From an uncultured Clostridia bacterium (GTDB lineage: Bacteria > Bacillota > Clostridia > Oscillospirales > Acutalibacteraceae): a stretch of 64,000 nucleotides of DNA. This document shows, piece by piece, positions 8,901 through 19,700 of the stretch. The stretch covers positions 54,065 through 118,064 of the forward strand of contig CANQEU010000001.1 in assembly GCA_947595635.1 (NCBI GenBank), written 5' to 3'. The notes under the pieces were generated by a model that did no database searches, was not told the origin of the DNA, and was given only the letters and a program-made list of their open reading frames with translations. A program made the position numbers and the translations under genes. Within the stretch, counting starts at the first letter, position 1, and every line of letters starts with the position of its first letter.

Positions 8901-9974
8901 TCAATACCCTAATGCCTTTTTATATACCTCTGAATATTTCTGAGCCATAACATCGGTGTTGTAATCTCTCAAAACATCGTTACGCGCTCTATCACGCAGC
9001 TCGTCCGAACTGCCCGCCGCACGAATCGCGGCAGTATATTCTGCTATGCTGTTGCATACAAAACCGTTGACGCCGTTTTCTATAACATCGCGGTTGCCGA
9101 TTATATTGCTGACAACGCATAGCTTTTTTAAATACATTGCTTCAAGCAATGAAATAGGCAATCCCTCCCAGAGTGAGGGAAGCAAAAAAACATCGGACTC
9201 AAGGGCGGTTTTGATAGCTGTTTTCCTGTCCACCCAGCCTGTCACAGTTATATTCTTAGCGGTAAGCTCTTTCCTTAAATCGCCGTCGCCTATCCATGTA
9301 AATTTAATATCGGGCATTGCCAAGGCGATATTATTAAAAAGCTTAGGATTTTTCTGAGTACAGATCCTGCCAAGCGTAAAGACGGAAAATTCAGACTTTT
9401 TCTTATTTTCAACCGAATTTACAAGCTTGTCCAAATCATTTAAATTTATTCCGTTATTTATGTAAACAGCACGCTTTGTCAGTTTCAACGTTTCATTGTG
9501 CTCGCCTTCACTGCAAGATATTGTTGTGGCATATCTTTTTGCTGAAATAATCTCCGCAAATTTGTATACGAATTTTTTTATTGCGCTCTCATCCTGCATC
9601 AAAAAGCTGTAACCGTGCGGAGTATAAAACACCGGCAGCTTGTGACCGTTGAACGCCCACCGCCCGAGTGCTCCAGCTTTTGAGGAGTGAAGATGTATTA
9701 TATCAGGATTAACCTGTTCGGAGATTTTCTTTAGCTCGGAAAAAGCCTTTAAATCGCTCCCCACGCTTAGCGACCTTGTGAAGCTGTCTACTTTAATAAG
9801 CTTTATTCTTTTATCGAAATAATCTTTATAATTCTCAGGGGTTTCCTCACGGATACCATGTGCAATAGTAATGTCAAAGGTATCCGCAAGCCTGTTTGAC
9901 AAGTCAACTAAATATGAAAAAACTCCTCCGCCGAGGGGCTCTGAAATATACAAAAGCCTTATTTTATCGCTCAT
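8901..9974 (-). CDS. Glycosyltransferase family 4 (EpsD-like)
   Basis: 357 aa GT-B enzyme. N-terminal half: LYISEPLGGGVFSYLVDLS, DIIHLHSSKAGALGRWA and FYTPHGYSF, the pattern of EpsD/GT4 enzymes that extend the undecaprenyl-PP-linked first sugar. C-terminal half: VFTLGRICTQKNP, FTWIGDG and the E-x7-E motif in LPSLWEGLPISLLEAM. No membrane segment. It is the second gene of the operon, 42 bp after the initiating sugar transferase, the usual place for the second-sugar transferase. A 113 bp gap without a clear terminator separates it from the cytidylyltransferase. Confidence 0.88.
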   Translation of the reverse strand: MSDKIRLLYISEPLGGGVFSYLVDLSNRLADTFDITIAHGIREETPENYKDYFDKRIKLIKVDSFTRSLSVGSDLKAFSELKKISEQVNPDIIHLHSSKAGALGRWAFNGHKLPVFYTPHGYSFLMQDESAIKKFVYKFAEIISAKRYATTISCSEGEHNETLKLTKRAVYINNGINLNDLDKLVNSVENKKKSEFSVFTLGRICTQKNPKLFNNIALAMPDIKFTWIGDGDLRKELTAKNITVTGWVDRKTAIKTALESDVFLLPSLWEGLPISLLEAMYLKKLCVVSNIIGNRDVIENGVNGFVCNSIAEYTAAIRAAGSSDELRDRARNDVLRDYNTDVMAQKYSEVYKKALGY

Positions 9975-10016
9975 TCTCTACCACCTACAAGCACTAAGTG
10001 TTTGCTAAAAAATCAA

Positions 10017-10745
10017 TTATTTCGCTCCGTCTTTTCTAAGCACTGACCCAACAGTAGCAAAGCATATCTTAAAATCGAGTAAAAACGAACAATTTTTAAC
10101 GTAATAAAGCTCCATGCTCTGTCTTTCTCCGCTTTGATATGTAGCATTGTTTCTTGCATATGCCTGCCAATAGCCTGTCAGCCCGGGCTTTGATGAAAGA
10201 AGCAACCGTTGTTGCTCAGGAGTGTAGTTTTCATTAAGCTCATTTTCCATTATAGGTCTCGGACCTACAATTGACATATTGCCCATTATTAGAATATTAA
10301 TAGGAATTTGCGGCAGTTCGTCTAAACTCATCTTTCTAAGTAAAGCCCCGAAACACTTGCATCCGTCACCTGATTTTTGATAACCGATAAGCCTTGGATC
10401 ATCTGTTATTTTATATTCTTTTCTATACTCCTCAAGCTGCTCAGGCGTCAATATATTTTCTACATCGTCGGCGCCTTTTTTCATAGTTCTGAGCTTTGCG
10501 GCGAATATAGTTTTACCGTTTTGTCCTACTCTTTTGTGAAAATAGAACGGATTTCCGGGATCCTTAATTACTATAATTAACGCCAAAATCGCAATTGGGA
10601 GCAATAATAGTACACTTGCTATAAGCGAAAGGAGAATATCTGTTATGCGTTTTACAATTCGATAGCCTGTTTTTTTAGAAACTGCTTCTTGATCGTTTGA
10701 GGAAGTGTTAATAATATCAATTTGCTGCATTTCACTCACACACAT
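10017..10745 (-). CDS. Initiating undecaprenyl-phosphate sugar phosphotransferase (bacterial sugar transferase)
   Basis: 242 aa. One N-terminal membrane helix (residues about 32-60, ITDILLSLIASVLLLLPIAI) is followed by the cytosolic catalytic domain: FHKRVGQNGK, KLRTMKKGADD, LRKMSLDELPQIPIN, GNMSIVGPRPI and KPGLTGYWQ. These are the PglC/WcaJ C-terminal-domain motifs, including the DE pair in SLDELPQ. It transfers a sugar-1-phosphate to undecaprenyl phosphate, starting each repeat unit. It is the first gene of the operon. ATG at 10745 sits only 2 nt from GGGGAGG, so the GTG two codons later (10739) may be the true start. Confidence 0.92.
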   Translation of the reverse strand: MCVSEMQQIDIINTSSNDQEAVSKKTGYRIVKRITDILLSLIASVLLLLPIAILALIIVIKDPGNPFYFHKRVGQNGKTIFAAKLRTMKKGADDVENILTPEQLEEYRKEYKITDDPRLIGYQKSGDGCKCFGALLRKMSLDELPQIPINILIMGNMSIVGPRPIMENELNENYTPEQQRLLLSSKPGLTGYWQAYARNNATYQSGERQSMELYYVKNCSFLLDFKICFATVGSVLRKDGAK

Positions 10746-11165
10746 CGCCTCCCCTCATTAATTCACATATTTTTGCAGAACTGCGGCATCTCATGTTCAC
10801 TATAATTCACATTCCTTTTGTCGCGTTATTTAAATCATATCTGCTTAGTAAATATTTGTTATCTTGTTTATAATTTATTTGCTTAAACTCCAAAACCGCA
10901 CGATGGTTTTTGTATCATAAAGCGCTCATAGGTCAGCAATAATCTTAACACAAACTTATCGGGAAAATCCTCGAGTAGCTTATAGACTATATTGGATTTT
11001 CCCGTACATGTTGTGTGAATAATTGCCGCCTTGATTGTTAGCTCAAGTATATGCAGCAAAGCCTTATATGCAGTTTAGTTGTTTTGATTAGCTTTGTCGG
11101 CGTGAAATAGTGTTAGTTAAGCAAATCGACATATTCGTACACTATTGCCAAGTTTACTGCAAATA
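10746..11165 (-). other. Long 5' leader of the polysaccharide operon
   Basis: About 410 nt between the predicted promoter and the first gene contain no ORF with an RBS. The only strong structure I see is the hairpin at 10960-11004. A leader this long suggests post-initiation control (antitermination or RNA structure), but I recognise no known riboswitch. Confidence 0.45.
10960..11004 (-). promoter_or_regulatory. Perfect 11-bp inverted repeat in operon leader
   Basis: CGGGAAAATCC (10960-10970) pairs exactly with GGATTTTCCCG (10994-11004) across a 23 nt loop. No U-run follows on either strand, so it is not a plain terminator. It lies about 215 nt upstream of the first polysaccharide gene and would be in the mRNA leader. 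It could be an RNA control element or an operator. Confidence 0.6.
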
Positions 11166-11194
11166 ATTCTATCATATAAGAGCCGAAAAAACAA
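11166..11194 (-). promoter_or_regulatory. Candidate sigma-A promoter of polysaccharide operon
   Basis: On the minus strand TTGTTT (11194-11189), 17 bp spacer, TAGAAT (11171-11166). The -10 is preceded by TATGA. A second, weaker possibility with TATAAT at 11233-11228 lies upstream. Prediction by eye only. Confidence 0.5.
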
Positions 11195-11446
11195 TATATT
11201 TCGTCAGAAAATTTCTGTAAAAAAAGGATTATATTTAGCTTTGCAAACTATCAAAATCTAACAATGTTTAATTTCGTAAAATTATTAATTTTATCTTCAA
11301 AAAAATAGTAATTTAATATGTTTTTTATGGAAATATTTGTTAATTTTTGATATATCAGTGAGTTAAAATACTTTATTCTTCAACTAATGACAAATTAAAG
11401 GTATTTTTTTGTTCGTTACAGTATTATTTGTTTTATAAAAATAAAA

Positions 11447-11491
11447 TCCCCTCCTGAGCTGTGCTGTGCTTTGCATCAGCTTGGAGGGGAT
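11447..11491 (-). terminator. Rho-independent terminator after SpoIIE phosphatase gene
   Basis: ATCCCCTCC / GGAGGGGAT arms (11483-11491 and 11456-11464) with a partly paired inner loop. On the minus strand the second arm is followed by TTTATTTTT. It ends the MATE-NRPS-STAS-SpoIIE operon 18 bp after its last stop codon. Confidence 0.85.
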
Positions 11492-11508
11492 GAATAATTA
11501 ATTTTTGC

Positions 11509-13467
11509 TTACTCGCCTTCACTATTAAAATCAAAGGACAGAGTGAGTATATTCATATCATTCTTTCTGATGTAATTTATTTCTCCGGCAATGCCGCGAA
11601 TAAAAGAAAGTCCCATACCGCCGCTGTCCAATTCAGAAAAATCCTTGCTTACATTTTTTGCCAACGGGTCAAACGGGAAGCCGTTGTCTTGAAATACGGC
11701 TGAAAGCTTATCGCCGTTTTTTTCAATTTCAAGCTCGACATAATCCGCGTCGGAGTGCTCAGCTATGTTTGCAAACACTTCGTCACACGCAAGAAATATT
11801 TTTCTGCCCTGCGGCGTATTGCCGGTAATATTAAAAACGGCATCGCGTATTTGAGAAAGCGACGATTTATCGGGTGTAAGTTGAATTTTTGTTTTATTAC
11901 CGGATTGGTAAAATAACGCAAGAGCGGTATAATCATCAAACTGCTGTGCTCCGGAAACAAATTTAAATACAGCATGGCTAAGCCGGTTAATGGCGCTTTT
12001 AGCGCTGTGCGCGTTTTTCACAGCTTCAGTTAATCGGCTTTGACCGAAAAATTCCTTTTGGTTATTTACGGATTCAGTAACGCCGTCCGTATATATCAAA
12101 AGTCCCTCGCCGCTGCTTAGAGTGAGCCGTTCATCGACAATTTCGGCGTCATCAAAAAGTCCGATGGCAATGCCGGAGTCAACATTCACTATCCTTGCTC
12201 CCTTGCCGAAAACAACGGGTACGGTATGTCCGGCGTTCGCAAAATAAACCTCGCCGGTTTTCGTATCAAAAACGGCGGCAAAAGCAGTGACAAACATACC
12301 CTCAGGATTAGATTCACACAGCGAACGATTTGCGCTTATTAACGCCTGCGCGGGGCTCTCTCCCCTGCTCAAGCTGTCATGAAGCATTGTTTTAGTCATA
12401 GCCATAAACATAGCCGCAGCTATTCCCTTGCCTGACACATCGCCTACTACGGCGCAAATCCTTCCGTCGGAGGTTTTAAAGCAATCATAGAAATCGCCGC
12501 CTACCTCCTTTGCAGGCAACGCGCAAGCGTAAACATCGAAGTCAGGCTCCTCAATTGCAGTATTTTCCGGCACTATGCCCTTTTGAATGCGATTTGCAAC
12601 GTCAAGCTCAATGCTTGTGCGTTCCCGCTCGGCAGTAAGAACTTTAATATTATCTATATAATTTCTTATATCCTCGCTCATCTTTTGAAAAGAGCGCACC
12701 ATATCGCCGATCTCGCCTTTTGATTTAACATTAATCGGTTCACATTTATCTATGCCTCCGTCAGAAATAAAACCACTCATACCCGAAGAAAGCTGTTTGA
12801 TCGGCTTGATTATTCTTTTTTGCAAGATAAATAAGGCTAACAAAAACGCGAGCACGAGTATGCCTATCATCGGCAGAATAGTTACAAATTCTGAATGTAT
12901 TATTTCTTTCAGCAAATCAGCGGTATAGTAATCGCAGCCGACAAGCGCTGCGACTTTTCCGTTCTTTACCACAGGAGATGACCATGTATAAACCTGCCCA
13001 TATTGATTTCTAAAAACATATGGCGCGGTATTTTTTTCGTCGGCAAGCGCGTTTTTCTCCTGCTGACTAAGATCATGCTTGACCGTTTTGCCAAGTCCTC
13101 TGTCCTTTACAAGCAATTCATTAAGATTGTCATCCTTAGAAACGGAAATGATATAACGAATATCGCCTGTGTCTTTAATGTATTCATAAATATAAAGATA
13201 TTGAAGATCGAACGCGTTGCAAATGCTTTTAAGCTCTTTCTTAGTTGAAACGTATAAATCGCTTTTGTCCGATTTTTTAAGAGATTCAAGATCAATACCC
13301 TCTATAATTTCAGACGTCATCGACGCTGCCGCCTCTAAATAATAATTGGCTCTATACATGGTATGCTGCGCATTATAAATAAAGCCTATTAAAGCGGCGG
13401 TTATAGACGCAAAAGCGATAACAAGCAAAAAAGCGATAATTATTTGCTTAAAAATTGAATGCTTCAT
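11509..13467 (-). CDS. Membrane SpoIIE-family PP2C phosphatase with HAMP and C-terminal ATPase-like domain
   Basis: 652 aa from ATG at 13467 (4 nt after the STAS stop; the 21-codon longer frame would overlap STAS). Layout: TM1 about 6-30; extracytoplasmic sensor 31-185; TM2 187-210; HAMP with IIKPIKQLSSGMSGF; linker coiled coil; PP2C domain about 290-500 with metal-site motifs AKEVGGDFYDCF, VGDVSGKGIAAAMFMAM, ANAGHTVPVV and YTDGVTE; then a RsbW/SpoIIAB-like domain 520-652 (ACDEVFANIAEHS, DNGFPFDP, GGMGLSFIRG). Such proteins dephosphorylate STAS antagonists to release a partner. The STAS target is encoded immediately upstream. It is co-transcribed with an NRPS, so it probably controls, or is controlled with, that pathway. 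Confidence 0.92.
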   Translation of the reverse strand: MKHSIFKQIIIAFLLVIAFASITAALIGFIYNAQHTMYRANYYLEAAASMTSEIIEGIDLESLKKSDKSDLYVSTKKELKSICNAFDLQYLYIYEYIKDTGDIRYIISVSKDDNLNELLVKDRGLGKTVKHDLSQQEKNALADEKNTAPYVFRNQYGQVYTWSSPVVKNGKVAALVGCDYYTADLLKEIIHSEFVTILPMIGILVLAFLLALFILQKRIIKPIKQLSSGMSGFISDGGIDKCEPINVKSKGEIGDMVRSFQKMSEDIRNYIDNIKVLTAERERTSIELDVANRIQKGIVPENTAIEEPDFDVYACALPAKEVGGDFYDCFKTSDGRICAVVGDVSGKGIAAAMFMAMTKTMLHDSLSRGESPAQALISANRSLCESNPEGMFVTAFAAVFDTKTGEVYFANAGHTVPVVFGKGARIVNVDSGIAIGLFDDAEIVDERLTLSSGEGLLIYTDGVTESVNNQKEFFGQSRLTEAVKNAHSAKSAINRLSHAVFKFVSGAQQFDDYTALALFYQSGNKTKIQLTPDKSSLSQIRDAVFNITGNTPQGRKIFLACDEVFANIAEHSDADYVELEIEKNGDKLSAVFQDNGFPFDPLAKNVSKDFSELDSGGMGLSFIRGIAGEINYIRKNDMNILTLSFDFNSEGE

Positions 13468-13471
13468 AGCC

Positions 13472-13762
13472 TTACAGAATATTGAGCTTCTTGTCAAATC
13501 CGGCCATTTTGAAAACATCCATAATTTCAACCGAAAGGTTTGTAAGCGTCAGCGCTCCGGACATTTTCTTGTGCGCGGAAACTATCTGCCTTAGTCCTGC
13601 CGAAGAAATATATTGCAGACCGCTCATATCAATTGTGAGCTGCTTCACGTTTGGCTCAAGAGCCGCAAGCTCCTGCTCAAGCATCGGTGCCGATTGAGTG
13701 TCAAGCCATCCGTCGATTTCAAATAAAGCCGAATCTCCGTTCACGCTTTTTTTAATATTCAT
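13472..13762 (-). CDS. STAS-domain anti-anti-sigma-type antagonist
   Basis: 96 aa (MNIKKSVNG...). ATG at 13762 is chosen because GGAGGAG lies 6 nt upstream; the longer frame runs into the NRPS. The SpoIIAA/RsbV signature is complete: TIDMSGLQYISSAGLRQI, in which the first or second Ser of ISSAGLR is the phosphorylation site. It would bind a serine-kinase/anti-sigma partner when dephosphorylated. It lies 16 bp after the NRPS and 4 bp before the SpoIIE phosphatase. No free-standing RsbW-like kinase is in this operon, but the MATE tail and the phosphatase C terminus carry related folds. Confidence 0.92.
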   Translation of the reverse strand: MNIKKSVNGDSALFEIDGWLDTQSAPMLEQELAALEPNVKQLTIDMSGLQYISSAGLRQIVSAHKKMSGALTLTNLSVEIMDVFKMAGFDKKLNIL

Positions 13763-13778
13763 AATATCTCCTCCGTTA

Positions 13779-16700
13779 TTATTCAAAATATCCGAGCCCA
13801 TTGAGATTTGCAAGGAATTTTATCATATATTCAAACGAGGTTACGGGCCATCTGAAGCCCATTCTGTAAAGCACCTGCATTGTCAACTTGTTGCTTTTGC
13901 CTACAGAATAAGATTTTCTGCCATGCGACATATTCTCATACGCTATCATACTCGAAAGAACCTGCGCTTTTTCGGGATCGCTCTCTGCATTCTTCAGCGC
14001 AGCCTCATATTCGCTGTCCTCAACCGGTTTTGTTGATAATCCGAGAGCGTTCATTTCCCCGTATAAATCGTTCATAAGCAAAGTGTGATTATTAAACGGG
14101 TGGAAAACGACGCATTCCTTCGGCGTGCGTGACAGCAGAAGAATAGCCTTTGCAACATAGTCTATCGGCGAAAGCTCAAAAGGAGCGTCCATTGTTTCAT
14201 AAGGATAACAGCCGATAATATACGTTGATTTAAGCCTGCCCATAAAGTTGTTCGTTGTGAAATTGATTTGATATTCTCCGTCGCGCTCTCTCGGAGCAAG
14301 TGTTCCGACTCTCATTATCTTTGCGTTGAGCCCTTCAGCCGCGCTTTCAAGTATTTCACGCTCTGCTTTGAATTTGGCGCTTGTGTACTTTGATGTCTGA
14401 ACCTGCCCGTAATACAGCATATTTTCCTCAAGATTTGAAACGCATCCGGGCTTGTCAAGGAATATGCCGCCGACGCTCATGGTAGATACATGAACAAGAC
14501 GTGTGCCGGAGCGCTTGCAGTATGTGAGTATATTCTGCACTCCGTGATAGTTTACATCTTCAATATCCGTACCCTTGGAAAAATGCTTTACGTTTGCGGC
14601 GCAATTTATCAACGTGTCGGCTTTTATCTTGTCAAGCTTTTCAAAATCAGACGGGTTTGTTATATCGCCATCTATAACCGTTAATCTGTCGCCGTATTTG
14701 AGCGAAATATTTTCCTCAAAATAATAGAAGAACAACTGTGCCAGTCTTGTTTGCGCGGTCATATCTTTTCTGCAGCGCATAAAGCAATAGACCCTGCCGC
14801 TTTCGTTTTTAAGCAGCTCGTACAGAATATGCGCTCCGAGGAAGCCAGTAGCGCCGGTAAGTATAACGTCGCCGAGCTGTTGAGCTTCACCGTTTATATA
14901 GCTTTGTAATGTGTTTTTCTCAAGCAATCGGTTTATATTGCCGTAATCATAATCATCAAAGCGGTCAATGCCGTCGTCGTTTTTATTTTGACCTGAAAGT
15001 CCTGCCAGAGCCCTCGGAGTCGGATTATCAAAAACATCTCCGTATGTTACCGAGTAATTAAGCTTGCTTGCCGCGATTACAACTCGTGTGACCGTGAGCG
15101 AGGTGCCGCCCAAATCGAAAAAGCTGTCGGTCGCGGATACATCACTGACGTTTAATATATTTGCAAATATATCGCAAAAATCCTTTTCCGCCGCGGTAAG
15201 CGGCATTTCATCGGCGGATTTTACCTGTTTTTTATAAATAACAGGCTCGCCAAGCGCTTTTACATCGACCTTGCCGTTAGCAGTAAGCGGCAGAGCGTCA
15301 AGCTGATTAAATGAGGCGGGTATCATATAATCCGTTAGGGTTTTCTTCATTTCGGCTTTGAGATATTCAATATCCATTTGCTTTTCAGCCGTATAATATA
15401 CACAGATACCGTCCTCTTGACCAATTCTCTTAATTACGGCAACCGCCGAGCGAATACCGTCAATATCAGTAAGACATTTTTCAATCTCGCCAAGCTCAAT
15501 GCGAAGCCCTCTGAGCTTAATCTGATTATCCTTTCTGCCGAGTATCACAACATCGCCTTCAGATGTCCAGCGAGCGTAATCGCCCGAACGGTAGAAGCGT
15601 TCGCCCTCGTACTCAATAAACGCCTTTTTGTTCTGCTCCGGCAGATTATTATATCCGAGAGCAACTCCCAAGCCGCCAATAAGCAGTTCTCCCACAACTC
15701 CGACAGGCAGCTTGTTGTCATCTAAGTCAACAATGTATTCACGGTAATTGAGCAGAGGTCTGCCTACCGATATAATATCCGAATTCGTCAATTCCTTTGC
15801 GTTGGACGAAACTGTAATCTCGGTAGGTCCGTATGTGTTGATAATTTGAGCGGATGTGTTTTTACGCAAAATATTAAGAAGCTTATCCGGATATTTCTCA
15901 CCGCCGGATAAAATAACCTTGCAATTTTTCATAGCGTTAACAAACTCGGGAAGCTCTATATACACAAGCATCCTTGACGGCGTCGCGTTAAATACGTCAA
16001 CGTTGTTATCAATAAAGAATTTTGCCAGAGCAAGAGGATCCTTTGTTTGCTCGTCGCTTGCAAACGCGAGCGTAAGACCGTTGCAAAGCGTTCCTGTTGT
16101 TTCCTTTAAGGACATATCAAACGAAATCGTTGTAACAGAGCCGTAGCAGCTGCAATTTTCCTTTACAAGCCGTATTTGAATATTATGCTGATTGTCAGTC
16201 AAATAGTTTGCAATGCCAATATGCCTCAGCATTACGCCCTTAGGTTTTCCCGTTGAGCCTGAGGTGTAAATCAAATAGGCAAGATCCTCAGGAGATATAT
16301 CAACAGACGGCTTTTCGCAGTTATCACCGCTTTCAAGAGCGGCTATATCAACAGTTTTTTCATAGCGTGAAAGAAGCTCGCCAAACGTAATAACCAAATC
16401 AGCGCCGCTGTCTTCAATTATGCTTTCGATACGCTCCTTTGGATATTCCGGACAGGTTGGGATAAAAGCAGCGCCGGCTTTTAAAATACCGAACATAGAT
16501 GCAAAAAAGGCTGAATTTCTCTCAAGCAGAATAACGACCCTGTCGCCTTTTTTAATACCGCGGGCAATAAGATTATTGGCGATTACATTCGCTCTTTTGT
16601 CAAGCTGAGAATAAGTAAATTTGCCGTCGCAGGCAATTAAAGCCGTTTTTTCGGGATTGCTTTTTGATTGCGCTTCAAACATCTCGTGTAAAAGCTTGAT

Positions 16701-19700
16701 TGGTATATCTTTAAACTCGGAATAAGAGAAGCTCTCTATTCTTTTTTGCTCCTGTAAATCAAGCATTGAGATACCACGAACCTTTTGCAGCGGATCGGAG
16801 ATTATTTTTTCCGCAACGACAACAATAGCGTTTGCAAAAGCCGTCATAAGCTCCTTGCTGTAAACTGCATTGTTATACAATACGTTTACACATTCTCTGC
16901 CGTCTGTATTTTCAATATATACTCCCGTGTCAAATTTTACGTGTCGGTCGCCGATTATCTTGTTCTCTATAGAGCAGCCGTCCATTTTAAACGAATCCGC
17001 AACGCCAAGCTGATAAGCATAGAGTATATGCGGCGCATAGTTGAATTTGCGGCAAACGTCCGCATACGGATACGCCTCGTTTTCAACGGCGTTTACAAGA
17101 AGCCGCTCAGATAGGCTTAAAAGCTCTTCAGCGGTTATATCGCCGATTTCAAGACCTATTGGCAAGGTTTTTACGAACATACCGAAGCAGTTTGAAAGCT
17201 TTACGTTTGAACGCCCGTTGCTTATCGTATTAATATACGCGCAGCGGCTGTTGGTAAAGCGAGCAACACAATACAGCGTGGAAGCAAGAAACAGGTGCGC
17301 CGGTGTGACTGCGTGCTTTTGACAAAAAGCGGATATTTTCTGCATATCAAACGGAACTCCGGCTATTTCAGGGCTCCCGTTTTGAGGCGATCCGCCAAGA
17401 TCGGGCGTAAGCTCGGACGCTCCCTCGCAGGCTGAAAGCATATCAGAAATATATTTTTCAGATTTCTTAAAAGCGTCGCTTTCTCTGTATTTTGAATCGT
17501 CGCGTACATAATCGAAATAGTCGTATTGTTCATCTACAACCGCACCGCCCTCGTAAACAGTCTTTACAGACTGCATAAACAAATCAAACGACGCTCCGTC
17601 AAAAATAATGTGGTGGAAGTCGGAGAGAAGATAAATAGCCGCCTCGGTTTTAACCACATCTATTTTGAACAGGCGTGAGTTTAAAAGCTCATACGGCTTA
17701 ACAAAGTCGTCACGATAGCCCTCAAACTCATTCTCGCTCATTTCTTTTACTAAGACAGAATAGTCATCGTCCTGTGTTCTGCTCTGAACAACATCATCGT
17801 TTAAAACGGTTAGTCTTGTAAATATATAAGGATGTGCCTTTAATACTGAATTCACAGCGCCCGCAAGCTTTTCGGCGTTAAAGCTGAGAGGAAATTTATA
17901 TATAAACGGAATATTGTAAAAGGTATCGTCGGGACGCTTCATACACTCTGAATACACGCCGTACTGCGTGTATGAAAGCGGCGCAAATTCAGCCCTTACG
18001 TTTTCTTTTTCCTCGCCTGTAAAGCACGGCTTTTCCTTCTCTGAAAGCAAATACTTTATTATTTCGTCTTCGATAGACATTACAGAGCAGCCCTTCATCA
18101 GCTCCTTAACGTCCGCCTCATATCCTCCGAACGCCTTATTAAGCTCAACGGCAAGTCTTATAACTGACAGCGAGGTCATTCCGCAGTGTTTTAAATCGGT
18201 GGCAATATCAATATCGTCGCTTCCTATTATCTCTTTTATAATAGATAATATTTCGCTTTCAAGAATCGTCAGGCTGCGCTGTGTCTGTACCTGCTTTTGC
18301 GTTGACGCAGTAAAATCAATTTCAGGCAGCTTTCTTTTATCCACCTTGCCGTTTATCGTCAGCGGTATGGAATCAATGCATACTATAGCCTCAGGAACCA
18401 TATAAGGCGGTTTTCTGTCAGATATGAAGCGTTCAAGCTCATCAATGTTAATTTCGCCGTCAGCAACTATATACGCGGCAACAAATTTACCGCCGGACGG
18501 TTTATCCTTTGCAACAACCGTCGCATCTGTTATTCCTTCAAAATCACGTATTACAGACTCAATCTCAGTAAGCTCTATTCGATATCCTCTGATTTTCACC
18601 ATACCGTCACGTCTGCCTATATATGAAACGTTGCCGTCGTTTAAAAATCTTACTATATCGCCGGTATGATAGAGAATATCGTAATATTTCTCGCTGTCAA
18701 ACGGATTCTTAACATAAACATTTTCTGTTTGCTCCGGGCGGTTAAGATAACCCTTTGAAACCAACGGGCCGGATACGCACAGCTCGCCGACCGCGCCGCA
18801 GGGCAGCAGGCGATGCTGCTTGTCAACAATATACAAACGGGCGTTGTCTACAGGAACACCTACAGGGATAGGGTCGTAAAATTTGTCAATTTCAAACGCT
18901 GTGGTCAATATAGTGCATTCGGTTGGGCCATAGGCATTAAAAAACCTTGCGTCGCCCTTAGGCTCAAATGGAACAAGCTTTTCTCCGCCAACCAATATAA
19001 TCTTAGGAGCGATATTGTCTATTAAGGTCATAAACGCCCTTCCTGCCTGTGTTGTCATAAAAAGATTTGTAATTCCGTTCTCGGCGCAGTATTCATTTAT
19101 CCAAACAAGGTCAAGCCGTTTATCTTCAGGAATTATATACTCCGTCGCGCCGACGGAAAGAAACGGATAAATGTCAATCATATGAGCGTCAAAGCCATAG
19201 CTCGCACAGGCGGCGGAAGAACTGTTTTCGGAAATATCCACATACCTACAGTACCAATGTATAAAATTTGTCAGATTATGGTGCATAAGCATACAGCCCT
19301 TCGGCGTTCCTGTAGAGCCGGAGGTATATAAAAGGACAAATAAATCGTCAGGATCGGGAGACGGCAGAGCGGCAGAGTTATTTTCAAGAGAATGTATATC
19401 TTCTGTCTTTAAAATCACACCTTTAAAATCAGGCACAAGTCCCAGCAGCTTTTCATTAGCTATAAGCAGCTTTGCCGAAGCGTCCTTAATCATAAATTGC
19501 AAGCGTTCGGTCGGATATGTGGGGTCAAGCGGTTCATATGCCGCGCCTGATTTAAGGATTCCTATGGAGACTATGGTCATATACTCGCCGCGCTCAAGAA
19601 GCGCAGCTACAACATCACCGCGGCCGACGCCCTTTGAGTTTATAAACCGCGCGATTTTATCCGTTAATTCGTCAAGCTCCGAGTAGCTATAGCGGTTCTC

